From: Bacteroidota bacterium
GTDB lineage: Bacteria > Bacteroidota > Ignavibacteria > UBA10030 > UBA8401
NCBI GenBank assembly: GCA_021796215.1
Contig: JAJYOK010000013.1
Coordinates: 24,831 to 88,830 of the forward strand
Direction of reading: 5' to 3'
DNA length: 64,000 bases
Part shown: positions 16,466 through 25,391 of the stretch, piece by piece
How positions within the stretch are numbered: position 1 is the first letter of the stretch
Layout of the letters: the number at the start of each line of letters is the position of its first letter
The notes under the pieces: generated by a model
What the model was told of the DNA's origin: nothing
The model's input: the letters and a program-made list of their open reading frames with translations, nothing else
The model's database searches: none
Position numbers and translations under genes: made by a program

Positions 16466-18544
16466 ATGAAAAAAATTCTCTTTCTTTTGCTGGCAGCATT
16501 TTTCGCGCTGCCGGGTTTTGCACAAAAACGCCCGTTCTCAATTGCCGATCTCTACAGCATCAAAGGTGTTGCCGATCCGCAGATTTCTCCCGACGGAAAG
16601 AAAATAGCTTTTACCGTGACGCAAAGTTTTCTGGAGGAAGGGAAGACCAATGCTGATATTTATCTTATGAATGCAGATGGTTCCGACACCCGCCAACTTA
16701 CCGGTAATCCGGCGGCTGATAATCATCCGCGGTGGTCACCTGACGGGAAGTCGCTGCTATTTCTTTCAACACGGAAGAACGGACAGCAAGCGTGGTTGTT
16801 ACCCCTGAACGGCGGCGAGCCAAAACAGCTTACAAATATTTCAACCGGCGTTGATAATGTAGAATGGCTTGCTGACGGAAAACATTTTGTTTACACCAGC
16901 GATGTTTTTCCGGAGTGCGGCGCTAATGACGACTGTAATAAAAAAATAAATGAGAGCATGGAAAACGGTCCGATTCAGGCGCACATGGCAGACCATTTGA
17001 TGTACCGCCACTGGACAGAATGGAAAGACGGACATCGCACGCATACCTTTGTGTACGATATTGAAAAAAACATCTCAGTTGATGTTTCGCCCGGCGATTG
17101 GGATGCACCGGCATTTACGCTCGGCAGCAGCGGTCTTGCAGTTTCTGCCGATGGCAAAGAGATCAGCTTCGATTCCAATCACGACTCGAACGAACAAGAA
17201 ACGACAAATAAAGATGTCTTTGTTGTTTCTTCTACTGGCGGCTCGCCAAAAAATATTACAGAAGAAAATAAAGCGTACGACGGCACGCCGCAGTTTTCTC
17301 CCGACGGGAAATACATCGCTTACCGCACACAGAAAATTCCTGCGTACGAATCGGATCTGTTTCGCCTCGCGGTGTATAATCGGGAGACCGGAGAGAAAAC
17401 ACTTCTCACCGGGAAAGAAAACTTTGATAATTGGATTGACGATTTTAAATGGGCGCCCGATTCGAAGAGTATTTATTTTCTCGGGGAAGTAAAAGGACAC
17501 GTTCCACTCTACAACATCAATATCAAAACGAAACACATCGAAGAAATTATTGACGCAAAAACAATTGATGCGTTCGACATTTCTCCGGATGGAAAATTTA
17601 TTGTCTTTAACCGCCGCTCGATTGGTGAGCCGGTAGATATCTGGCGCTGCTCGTCGCAAGGGAAAGAATTACGGCGGCTGACGTTCTTCAATAAGCCGGT
17701 GGAAGACTCTGTGGATATTCGCCCGGCGGAAGAAATCTGGGTCAATTCGCCGACCGGCGTGAAGGTGCAAACGTTCATTGTGAAGCCGCACGATTTTGAT
17801 CCGTCCAAAAAATACCCGCTCATTCTTAACGTACACGGCGGACCGCAGGGACAATGGGAAGATGCTTTCCGCGGCGATTGGCAGACATATCCGGGCTCCG
17901 GTTACATCGTAGCATTTCCGAATCCGCACGGTTCAACCGGCTTCGGACAAGAATACACTGCGGAAATTTCAAAAGATTGGGGCGGCAAAGTGTATGAAGA
18001 TATTATGGCGGTGACAGATTCGCTGTCGCATCTTTCGTACGTGGACAGCTCAAGAATGGGAGCGATGGGCTGGTCGTACGGCGGCTACATGATGATGTGG
18101 CTTGAAGGACACACGACGCGCTTTAAAGCAATTGCCGCGATGATGGGTGTGTACGATTTGCCGGCAATGTACGGCGCGACGGAAGAATTGTGGTTCCCGC
18201 AATGGGATTTAAACGGCAAGCCGTGGACATCCGATCTGTATACGAAATTTTCTCCGAACAATTTCGTTCAGAATTTCAAAACGCCGTGTTTGGTCATCAC
18301 CGGCGAACAAGATTTCCGCGTTCCGTACACGCAAAGCCTGGAATTTTTCACCGACTTACAGGAAATGGGCGTGCCGTCGCGGCTGATCGTTTTCAAGAAC
18401 GACGGACATTGGCCCAACGGCGTGAAATCCATGCCGCTCTATTACAACGCACATCTCGATTGGTTTCACAAATATTTAGGCGGCGACCCGGCGCCGTACG
18501 ATATGACAAAGATGGTGCGTAATCAGGCGTTTGAGAAGAAGTAA
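16466..18544 (+). CDS. Exported S9 family peptidase (acylaminoacyl/dipeptidyl peptidase type)
   Basis: 692 residues with signal peptide MKKILFLLLAAFFALPGFAQ. Residues about 30-420 are a beta-propeller made of WD40-like repeats (ISPDGKKIAF, WSPDGKSLLF, FSPDGKYIAY, ISPDGKFIVF). Residues about 430-690 are the alpha/beta hydrolase: HGGP oxyanion region, nucleophile in GWSYGGYM, acid in GEQDFRVPY and His in NDGHWP. It cleaves short peptides from oligopeptides in the periplasm. The ribosome site AAAGGA precedes the ATG. A strong intrinsic-terminator-like hairpin follows 10 bp after the stop. Confidence 0.93.
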   Translation: MKKILFLLLAAFFALPGFAQKRPFSIADLYSIKGVADPQISPDGKKIAFTVTQSFLEEGKTNADIYLMNADGSDTRQLTGNPAADNHPRWSPDGKSLLFLSTRKNGQQAWLLPLNGGEPKQLTNISTGVDNVEWLADGKHFVYTSDVFPECGANDDCNKKINESMENGPIQAHMADHLMYRHWTEWKDGHRTHTFVYDIEKNISVDVSPGDWDAPAFTLGSSGLAVSADGKEISFDSNHDSNEQETTNKDVFVVSSTGGSPKNITEENKAYDGTPQFSPDGKYIAYRTQKIPAYESDLFRLAVYNRETGEKTLLTGKENFDNWIDDFKWAPDSKSIYFLGEVKGHVPLYNINIKTKHIEEIIDAKTIDAFDISPDGKFIVFNRRSIGEPVDIWRCSSQGKELRRLTFFNKPVEDSVDIRPAEEIWVNSPTGVKVQTFIVKPHDFDPSKKYPLILNVHGGPQGQWEDAFRGDWQTYPGSGYIVAFPNPHGSTGFGQEYTAEISKDWGGKVYEDIMAVTDSLSHLSYVDSSRMGAMGWSYGGYMMMWLEGHTTRFKAIAAMMGVYDLPAMYGATEELWFPQWDLNGKPWTSDLYTKFSPNNFVQNFKTPCLVITGEQDFRVPYTQSLEFFTDLQEMGVPSRLIVFKNDGHWPNGVKSMPLYYNAHLDWFHKYLGGDPAPYDMTKMVRNQAFEKK

Positions 18545-18554
18545 CCGTCGCATC

Positions 18555-18587
18555 AGATGTAGGACGCCTTAGAGGTGTCCTACATCT
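18555..18587 (+). terminator. Terminator-like hairpin, palindromic repeat copy C
   Basis: A 15-bp stem (one G-T pair) with loop TAG: left arm starting AGATGTAGGAC at 18555, right arm ending GTCCTACATCT at 18587, followed by TTTTATTTT. Position and T tract fit termination after the S9 peptidase gene. Its arms share the AGATG/CATCT ends and inner CCT/AGG with the other palindromic copies. Confidence 0.72.
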
Positions 18588-18758
18588 TTTATTTTCACAG
18601 GTAAATAAAATTTTGAAATGCTCTCTCTTGGCCTCACCGGACCAACTTCTGATGTTCTGGAAATGGTGCTTCTTGCACTTGCTTTCATCGGAGCAATCTG
18701 GCTGATTGCTACGCTTGTTAGCTGGCTTCGAACATCCCCATGGAAAGGAAAAAAAGCA

Positions 18759-19199
18759 ATGCACAAAACAATTGAAGATTTCCAATCTCTTCTCGACCAG
18801 GCTTCCCCAGAGCTTGCCGGTGTTTCAGAATCCGATCGTGAAAGTAAATCTGCTCCGGGCAAATGGTCGAAGAAAGAAATCCTCGGGCATCTGATTGATT
18901 CCGCGTCGAACAATCATCAGCGGTTCGTCAGAGCGCAGTTGAGTGCAGAATTAAAATTGCCCGCATACGAGCAGGAAGCGTGGGTAAAAACGCAAGATTA
19001 CCAAAATGAGGCGTGGGAAAACCTTGTTCAATTGTGGAAGAGTTACAACGCACATCTCCTGCACATTATTTCTTCAATTTCCGAAAACGCTCTCCGCAAT
19101 TATTGTTTTATCGGCAGCAATGAACCGGTGACGCTGGAATTTTTAATTGAAGATTATATTCGTCACATGAAACACCATTTGGAACAAATACTGGAGTAG
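18759..19199 (+). CDS. DinB-like four-helix metalloprotein
   Basis: 146 residues of the DinB/YfiT-like fold: four helices with histidines placed to bind a divalent metal, first in LGHLIDSASNNHQRF and last in YIRHMKHHLEQI. The family includes thiol transferases and stress-related proteins; the role here is unknown. GGAAAGGA lies before the ATG at 18759. The frame stays open upstream to an ATG at 18618 and would add a hydrophobic segment (VLEMVLLALAFIGAIWLIA), making a membrane-anchored form. That segment looks like a genuine transmembrane helix, so the longer version is a real alternative. Confidence 0.75.
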   Translation: MHKTIEDFQSLLDQASPELAGVSESDRESKSAPGKWSKKEILGHLIDSASNNHQRFVRAQLSAELKLPAYEQEAWVKTQDYQNEAWENLVQLWKSYNAHLLHIISSISENALRNYCFIGSNEPVTLEFLIEDYIRHMKHHLEQILE

Positions 19200-19203
19200 A
19201 ACT

Positions 19204-19236
19204 AATGTCTGACAGCTCTTGATGCAGTCTGACATT
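19204..19236. repeat. Palindromic hairpin repeat, copy D
   Basis: AATGTCTGACAGC (19204-19216) and GCAGTCTGACATT (19224-19236) pair at 11 of 13 positions around TCTTGAT. A T run follows. It lies 5 bp after the dinB-like stop and 18 bp before copy E. Confidence 0.6.
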
Positions 19237-19254
19237 TTTCATTGGGGCAGAACA

Positions 19255-19288
19255 GATGTCAGACGGCTGGAAAACGCCGTCAGACATC
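19255..19288. repeat. Palindromic hairpin repeat, copy E
   Basis: Perfect 13-bp arms GATGTCAGACGGC (19255-19267) and GCCGTCAGACATC (19276-19288) around TGGAAAAC. It shares the GTCAGAC core with copy D and the AGATGT edge with copy C. It lies 47 bp before the M3 peptidase start. Confidence 0.72.
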
Positions 19289-19335
19289 GTCGGGGAGCAG
19301 TAAAAGAGCAGTAAAACTATTTTATCGGAGGCACT

Positions 19336-21510
19336 ATGACAAAACATCTTTCGTTTACACTTGCAGTATTGACAGTTTTCTTTTTTACAACAACAATTCT
19401 CGGAGCGACAAAAAAACACATGCATTCTTCCGAAGCCGCGCAGGGCACGTTTGCGGCAGGTTTAACAAGTGCAAATCCTTTTGCTGAGCCAAGTTCTCTT
19501 CTTTATCAGGCGCCGCCGTTTGACCGGATCAAAGATTCAGATTACCAACCGGCGCTTGAGGAAGGTATGCGGCAGGATCTTGCTGAGATTGAAAAAATAG
19601 CGAACGATCCCGCTCCGGCTTCATTTGAAAATACTATTGTTGCTATGGAACGCACCGGTGCTTTGCTTACACGTACCGTGAAAGTTTTTTTTGCAATGAC
19701 ACAAGCGAACACCGACGATGCTCTGCAGAAAATCCAGGAGGAAGAAGCACCGCGTCTTGCTGCACACGCTGACGCGGTTCATTTGAATGAAAAACTTTTT
19801 CAGCGGGTCAAAGAGGTGTACGACCAACGTGAAAAGATCGGCCTTAACGCAGTTCAAAAATTTCTTGTTGAGCGTTATTACAAAGATTTTGTTCGCGCCG
19901 GTGCGCTTCTTTCGGAAGCGGACAAGAAACGTCTTCGCGAGATCAATCAGGAAGAATCGAAACTCACCACCAGTTTTCAGAACAGACTTCTTGCCGCAAC
20001 AAAAGCGGGTGCGCTCGTCATTGATGACAAGAAAGAGCTCGAAGGCTTCAGTGAAGCGGAAATTTCTGCAGCCGCTGAGGCTGCTCATCAGCGGGGAGTT
20101 GACGGCAAGTGGGTGCTGGCACTTCAAAATACAACCCAACAGCCAGCACAGGCTTCTCTGCGTAATCGTGCCGTGCGGGAGCAATTGTTCCGCGCATCCA
20201 CTATGCGAGCCGAGCACGCCGACAGCAATGATACGCGGCAAATAATTCTTCGCATTGCAGAGCTGAGAATCGAGAAAGCGAAACTCCTCGGTTATCCGAC
20301 CTACGCCGCTTACGTACTAGCCGACGATATGGCAAAAACTCCAGAAGCTGCCATTAAACTTCTTACCGACCTTGTTCCCGCGGCCATGAAGAAAGCGGAA
20401 GGCGAAGCGGCGAAGATGCAGGCGTTGCTTGATAGCCAGCATGGAGATTTTAAACTTCAGCCGTGGGATTGGCAATATTATGCTGAACAAGTGCGCAAAG
20501 CGGAATATGCTCTTGATGACAACCAGATCAAACCGTATTTCGAACTGAATCGTGTACTGGAAGACGGCATCTTCTATGCCGCAAACCAATTGTACGGACT
20601 GACGTTCAAAGAGCGGAAAGATATTCCCGTGTACAATCCGGATGTCCGCGTCTTTGAAGTGTTCGATGCGAACGGAAAATCAATTGCGCTCTGGTACTGC
20701 GATTACTTTAAGCGTGACAATAAGAGCGGTGGAGCGTGGGAAGATACATTTGTTGACGGGACAGGTTTGCTTCATACGAAACCTGTTGTTTTCAATGTTG
20801 CCAATTTTTCCAAACCGGGTCCCGGCCAGCCGGCTTTGTTGACGTATGATGATGTGACCACGATGTTTCATGAATTTGGTCACGCCTTGCACTCAATGCT
20901 GACAACTGTGGAATATCCGCGGCTTACCGGCACGAACGTCCCGACAGATTTTGTGGAATTTCCTTCACAGTTCAATGAGCATTGGGCGCTGTATCCGAAA
21001 GTCCTCGAACACTATGCAAAAAATTATAAAACAGGCGAACCCATGCCTCAGGAGTTGGTGGCGAAAATCAGGAAAGCGAAGACGTTCAACCAAGGGTTTG
21101 CAACAATGGAATATCTTGAAGCCGCGCTGCTTGATATGGCATGGCATACTTTGAAAGAAAGCACGAGCCCGGTAAATGTTGACACATTTGAAACGAATGC
21201 TTTGAAAAAGTTCGATGTGTATATGCCGCTGGTACCGCCGCGGTATCGGTCTACGTACTTTGCGCACATCTGGAGCAGCGGTTATGCGGCTGGCTATTTT
21301 GCATACATGTGGGCTGAAGTTCTGGACGATGATGCGTTTGCGTGGTTTACCGAACACGGCGGTTTAACGCGAGCGAACGGCGAGCGCTTCCGCGACATGA
21401 TTCTCTCCCGCGGAGGGACGGAAGATGTCGGTGCAATGTATCGCGCATTCCGCGGCCGCAATCCTAATGTGAAGGCACTGCTCGAAGAACGCGGCTTGAC
21501 GGAAAAATAG
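19336..21510 (+). CDS. M3 family metallopeptidase (peptidyl-dipeptidase Dcp-like)
   Basis: 724 residues, about the usual length for Dcp/oligopeptidase A. The zinc site is FHEFGHALHSM with the downstream glutamate in the FVEFPSQFNEHW region. An N-terminal signal segment (MTKHLSFTLAVLTVFFFTTT) suggests periplasmic location, unlike cytosolic E. coli Dcp. It degrades small peptides, releasing dipeptides. GGAGG lies 5 bases before the ATG. With the S9 peptidase upstream it could form an exported peptide-scavenging pair (inference). Confidence 0.92.
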   Translation: MTKHLSFTLAVLTVFFFTTTILGATKKHMHSSEAAQGTFAAGLTSANPFAEPSSLLYQAPPFDRIKDSDYQPALEEGMRQDLAEIEKIANDPAPASFENTIVAMERTGALLTRTVKVFFAMTQANTDDALQKIQEEEAPRLAAHADAVHLNEKLFQRVKEVYDQREKIGLNAVQKFLVERYYKDFVRAGALLSEADKKRLREINQEESKLTTSFQNRLLAATKAGALVIDDKKELEGFSEAEISAAAEAAHQRGVDGKWVLALQNTTQQPAQASLRNRAVREQLFRASTMRAEHADSNDTRQIILRIAELRIEKAKLLGYPTYAAYVLADDMAKTPEAAIKLLTDLVPAAMKKAEGEAAKMQALLDSQHGDFKLQPWDWQYYAEQVRKAEYALDDNQIKPYFELNRVLEDGIFYAANQLYGLTFKERKDIPVYNPDVRVFEVFDANGKSIALWYCDYFKRDNKSGGAWEDTFVDGTGLLHTKPVVFNVANFSKPGPGQPALLTYDDVTTMFHEFGHALHSMLTTVEYPRLTGTNVPTDFVEFPSQFNEHWALYPKVLEHYAKNYKTGEPMPQELVAKIRKAKTFNQGFATMEYLEAALLDMAWHTLKESTSPVNVDTFETNALKKFDVYMPLVPPRYRSTYFAHIWSSGYAAGYFAYMWAEVLDDDAFAWFTEHGGLTRANGERFRDMILSRGGTEDVGAMYRAFRGRNPNVKALLEERGLTEK

Positions 21511-21564
21511 TAACATGATTTTAGTGCAAGGCAAGAACATTACTAAAAAACAGAAAATACGTTT

Positions 21565-21930
21565 GTGAAAAAGTCAAAAAACATTAATGAGTATATTTCG
21601 AATTACCCGAAAGAAATTCAGGAAATCCTCGAACAACTTCGTGCGACCATTAAAAAAGCCGCTCCGAAGGCAGAGGAAGTAATTAGTTATGGAATGCCGG
21701 CGTTCAAATTCAACGGCATGCTGGTTTGGTTTGCCGCTCAGTCAAATCACTTCGGCTTTTATCCTGGCGCTTCAGCAAAAGAAGTTTTTGAAAAAGAATT
21801 ATCGCTCTACAAAGGAGGGAAAGGCACAGTTCAGTTTCCTTTTGGCAAGCCTCTGCCGATCAGACTGATAACGAAGATTGTAAAGTTCAGGGTGAGTGAA
21901 AATTTACAAAAGGTGAAGAAAAAGAGATAA
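21565..21930 (+). CDS. DUF1801 (YdhG-like) protein
   Basis: 121 residues, GTG start. The pattern YISNYPKEIQEILEQLR, ISYGMPAFKFNG, NHFGFYPG and YKGGKGTVQFPFGKPLP is that of DUF1801, a small alpha/beta fold related to YdhG/YjbR-like proteins. The function is not established. The C-terminus is basic. The gene is convergent with aroB. Confidence 0.85.
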   Translation: MKKSKNINEYISNYPKEIQEILEQLRATIKKAAPKAEEVISYGMPAFKFNGMLVWFAAQSNHFGFYPGASAKEVFEKELSLYKGGKGTVQFPFGKPLPIRLITKIVKFRVSENLQKVKKKR

Positions 21931-21964
21931 TTATATAAAACAATACCGGTAGGGGAAAGGACTC

Positions 21965-23107
21965 TTAGAGATTCATTACAAATTGGTTGAGAGAGTGGAG
22001 AGCGGCGGCAATTATTTCTTCCTTCACCGGGATGGGCAATGTCACCCTGCCGATTTTTTTCGGCAGGACAAAGCGGATGTTCCCTTCAAGCGATTTTTTA
22101 TCGCTTCTCATTGTGTGAATTAATTTCTTCGCAGAAAAAATAAATCCAAAAGAGCGCGGTAATGGAACAGCAGCAATCATATCTTCGATGCGCTGGGCGT
22201 TGTCGGCGGTAATCATCTTTAACTGGTGTGCAAGAAATGTTTCTGCAATCATGCCGAGGAGGATTGCCTCGCCGTGCTTTAATGAACGATAATGTCCCGC
22301 ATGCTCAAGCGCATGGCCCACGGTATGGCCGAAATTCAGAATTGCGCGGAGATGTTCTTCTTTTTCATCGCGTGAAACGACGTACGCTTTCAACTCGCAG
22401 CAGCGTGCAATTACATGAGCGATAGCGGCGGGCTGCATCGCAACAATGTCAGGGAGATTCTTTCGCACATACTCAAAAAATTTTTCATCAAGAATAATTC
22501 CGTACTTGATCACTTCACCCAGGCCGCACACGCGTTCGCGTTCCGGCAGTGTCTGTAATGTTTCCGTATCGGCAATAACGCAGAGCGGCTGATAGAACGC
22601 TCCGATCATATTTTTACCAAGCGGGTGATTGATGCCGACTTTTCCACCAACCGAACTGTCTACCTGCGCCAACAGCGTAGTTGGCATTTGCACGAAGCTA
22701 ACGCCGCGCTGATATGTTGCCGCAACGAAACCCGCGAGGTCGCCGACAACACCGCCGCCAAGTGCAATGATTGTGGATTTCCTTCCGATACGATTGCGAA
22801 GCAATTCAGCATAAATGGCATCAGCTCTGTGCAGGCTTTTTTGACTTTCTCCCGGCGGAATGATAATGACGTGCACTGAAAAGCCCGATGCCTTCAGGCT
22901 TCGTTGCACATCTTCAAGATAAAGCCGTGCAACAACAGTATCGGTAATGATGATTGTTTGCCGGGGAAAGCGGAGACGTTTTCCCGCCGGAATCTTCGAC
23001 AAAAATTTTCCTACCACTTCGCGAACCCCCGATCCGATGTAAATCGGGTAACTGCGTTTGCCTAGCGGCACCGTGATTGTCTTTAATTTTGTCTCTTTAA
23101 GCGCCAT
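21965..23107 (-). CDS. aroB: 3-dehydroquinate synthase
   Basis: 380 residues. It converts DAHP to 3-dehydroquinate, step two of the shikimate pathway, using NAD and a divalent metal. Seen: NAD-binding GGGVVGDLAGFVA, QMPTTLLAQVDSSVGGK, NHPLGKNMIGAF, and the metal ligands in GEVIKYG, LNFGHTVGHALE and LKHGEA. The N-terminal extension is short and basic. It lies 14 bp downstream of shikimate kinase, so the two pathway genes are probably co-transcribed with the EamA carrier upstream. Confidence 0.96.
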   Translation of the reverse strand: MALKETKLKTITVPLGKRSYPIYIGSGVREVVGKFLSKIPAGKRLRFPRQTIIITDTVVARLYLEDVQRSLKASGFSVHVIIIPPGESQKSLHRADAIYAELLRNRIGRKSTIIALGGGVVGDLAGFVAATYQRGVSFVQMPTTLLAQVDSSVGGKVGINHPLGKNMIGAFYQPLCVIADTETLQTLPERERVCGLGEVIKYGIILDEKFFEYVRKNLPDIVAMQPAAIAHVIARCCELKAYVVSRDEKEEHLRAILNFGHTVGHALEHAGHYRSLKHGEAILLGMIAETFLAHQLKMITADNAQRIEDMIAAVPLPRSFGFIFSAKKLIHTMRSDKKSLEGNIRFVLPKKIGRVTLPIPVKEEIIAAALHSLNQFVMNL

Positions 23108-23121
23108 ATTCCATTTCCGGA

Positions 23122-23679
23122 TTATTCTTCAAGGCATCCGCGGAGTTTGTGTACAAGAGTGTCAATTGTCAAGCCGATTTTTTTATCGTCGGTGTGCATA
23201 ATAATGTGCGCTTGCTCGTAGAACGCGGAGCGTTGCGAAAGCAATTCGTTGATCCGTGTTTTCAGTTGTTCGTCATCCATCAGCACGCCTTCGGGAGTGC
23301 GCAGCAACGGGCGGTCGCCTTTCGGGCGTAAGCGGCGGTAAATTTGTTCCGCATCTGCTTTGAGATAAATGAGAATGCCCTGCTGTTTCACTACATCGAG
23401 CGTGGGTTGGTGAACAATGGTTCCGCCGCCGAGCGAAACGACAATGCGCGGACGCTGAGATAGCTCTGTCACAAGAGCCCGTTCCACGGAACGGAAATAG
23501 TTTTCACCTTTATCGGAAAAAATCTTTCCGATTTTTTCATGCTCCCGCTGTTCGATCAAAGTGTCAAGGTCAACGAATTCATAGCCGAGCGTGTTGGCAA
23601 GAATCGGCCCGATGGTGCTCTTTCCGCTTCCCATAAATCCTGCCAAAAATACAATTGCCTTTTTTTCCTGATCGCTCAA
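23122..23679 (-). CDS. aroK: Shikimate kinase
   Basis: 185 residues. It phosphorylates shikimate in aromatic amino acid synthesis. P-loop GFMGSGKST, shikimate-binding DLDTLIE and SLGGGT, lid RLRPKGDRPLL. I place the start at a TTG (23679) because AAAAGGAAAG precedes it by about 9 bases and the protein then opens MSDQEKKAIVFLAGFMGSGK, the normal distance to the P-loop. An upstream TTG at 23733 would overlap the EamA gene by 38 bp. No ATG is available before the P-loop. The ribosome site lies at the EamA stop, so translation may be coupled. Confidence 0.92.
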   Translation of the reverse strand: MSDQEKKAIVFLAGFMGSGKSTIGPILANTLGYEFVDLDTLIEQREHEKIGKIFSDKGENYFRSVERALVTELSQRPRIVVSLGGGTIVHQPTLDVVKQQGILIYLKADAEQIYRRLRPKGDRPLLRTPEGVLMDDEQLKTRINELLSQRSAFYEQAHIIMHTDDKKIGLTIDTLVHKLRGCLEE

Positions 23680-23695
23680 ACCGTTACTTTCCTTT

Positions 23696-24604
23696 TCACG
23701 CAGTCCTGCTTTTCCGTCGAACAAGCGGCTCAAGCATATTCACAACAAATAATCCCGACAACACGCACACGGTTCCGGCGATATCGAGCATTGTGACAGG
23801 CTCTTTCAGGAACGTTGCGCCAAGCGCAATTGCGATAACGGGAACAAGGAATGCCACCATGGAAAGCTTCACCGCATCAACACGCTTTAATAACCACATG
23901 TATGCAACAAATCCGAATGCCGATGAAAGTAGACTCAAAAAAAGAAGAACGGAAATTGCTTCAAGCGAAACGGCAAAGCGTACCGGTTGATCGAATACGG
24001 CGCTGGAAGCAATCAGCGTTCCGCCGCCGAACAACATCATCACGGCAATCAGTACTGCGGCATGATACGAAGCGCCGAACCGCTTCGCAAGAACCATTGC
24101 CAATCCTGTGAACACCGCTGCAACGAACATCAGCATGTCGGCAAGAAGCGAACGCTCGCTGCCGGGACTCATCTTCTGTGAAAAAATTATCACGACACCG
24201 ATAAATCCGATTACGACACCGAGTATTTTTGCGCCGGTCATCTTTTCATTCTTCAAAAGGAAGTACGAAAAGAGCGCGACAAAAAACGGATTGGTGCCGT
24301 TCAGCACCGATGCCATACCTGAAGAAGTGTATTGAACTCCCCAAAAAATCATCGCGTACGGGATTGCGATCCACAACATTCCTAAAACAAAAAGAAACCG
24401 CCAGTCGTGAAATTTTCGCGGCAGTGGAATTCCCTGCATTTTCAAAACTGCAAACAACGCGGCGGCACCTACAACATTCCGAAGGCCGGCGATCAACATG
24501 GGAGAGAAGCTGCGAAGTGCAACGACGTACAGAGTCCACGTCACCCCCCAGATGACCGCCATCAGCAGGAACAATGTAACGTATAGAATTCGATTATGCT
24601 GCAT
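23696..24604 (-). CDS. EamA/DMT family transporter
   Basis: 302 residues with ten predicted hydrophobic helices in two EamA repeats (MAVIWGVTWTLYVVALRSFS; then VFTGLAMVLAKRFGASYHAA). The second repeat ends in the usual PVIAIALGATFLKEP followed by a last helix. These carriers export amino acids or other small metabolites; the substrate cannot be read. It is first in a unit with shikimate kinase and aroB, but that may only reflect packing. Confidence 0.88.
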   Translation of the reverse strand: MQHNRILYVTLFLLMAVIWGVTWTLYVVALRSFSPMLIAGLRNVVGAAALFAVLKMQGIPLPRKFHDWRFLFVLGMLWIAIPYAMIFWGVQYTSSGMASVLNGTNPFFVALFSYFLLKNEKMTGAKILGVVIGFIGVVIIFSQKMSPGSERSLLADMLMFVAAVFTGLAMVLAKRFGASYHAAVLIAVMMLFGGGTLIASSAVFDQPVRFAVSLEAISVLLFLSLLSSAFGFVAYMWLLKRVDAVKLSMVAFLVPVIAIALGATFLKEPVTMLDIAGTVCVLSGLFVVNMLEPLVRRKSRTA

Positions 24605-24645
24605 AGTGGGAAAGCAAAGTTGAAATTTTTCGGAAGCAGAGCGGA

Positions 24646-25383
24646 TTACAACGTATACGCTATGCTGAGAGTGTACGTAATGCCGTTCACATTTACGCGC
24701 GTCGTTTCCGGCGACGTCGACAGCGGGATGACGGTACCGTTAACGATTGTTGAAGCATGCTGAAATTTGTTCACTGAGTCGAATTGCGGGTCGCGGAATT
24801 TCAATTCGCTCTGCAGCATCACTTTCGGAAAAATTGCAAATTCAACGCCGGTAAGAACGTGGATGCCGAATCCTGACGGTGAATTCTCCGCGTGCATGCT
24901 CTCCGCTCCGATGGAATAATTCCGTTCGCCGAAATACGCGCCGACACCTCCACCAAGATAAACCCGAAAATGATCGGTGCTGAACGGAAGAAAGAAATAG
25001 CCGCTCAACTCCACCGGATAAAGAACGAATCCTTCATTCACCGGCACAAGCACCTGATCGCCGCCGATGATGTACTGCACAATGGACGACTCCGCAAATT
25101 TTATTTTTCCTGTCGAGATACCGACAGCAAAATCGCCGTCGAAATTTGCCCGAACGCTTCCGCCAAATCCGAAAATCGAAGAAAAATATTTACTGTCCAA
25201 AAACTGGTCGGGTTTGTCTACATTGTAAAGAAACCGCGCGCTTGTCGTGTAGCTCCCTTTGAACGCAACAGAAATTGAAAATGGCGCCGCAGACGGCACT
25301 GTCTGTGCTGACGCCAATGATGCCCCCGCGATCACGCAGAGAAAAATTTCCCCTACAACTCCGCTGTAGCGGAACGTCTTCAT
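24646..25383 (-). CDS. Outer-membrane beta-barrel protein of unknown function
   Basis: 245 residues, signal peptide ending near SLASAQT. Alternating hydrophobic strands (FSISVAFKGSYTTSARFLYN, YPVELSGYFFLPFS, GIHVLTGVEFAIFP) with a final aromatic-containing strand (YTLSIAYTL) indicate a small OmpW/OmpA-like barrel of about eight strands. No enzymatic motif. It lies 8 bp downstream of the PpiD-like foldase gene, which fits an outer-membrane biogenesis context. Confidence 0.72.
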   Translation of the reverse strand: MKTFRYSGVVGEIFLCVIAGASLASAQTVPSAAPFSISVAFKGSYTTSARFLYNVDKPDQFLDSKYFSSIFGFGGSVRANFDGDFAVGISTGKIKFAESSIVQYIIGGDQVLVPVNEGFVLYPVELSGYFFLPFSTDHFRVYLGGGVGAYFGERNYSIGAESMHAENSPSGFGIHVLTGVEFAIFPKVMLQSELKFRDPQFDSVNKFQHASTIVNGTVIPLSTSPETTRVNVNGITYTLSIAYTL

Positions 25384-25391
25384 ACTTCAAC

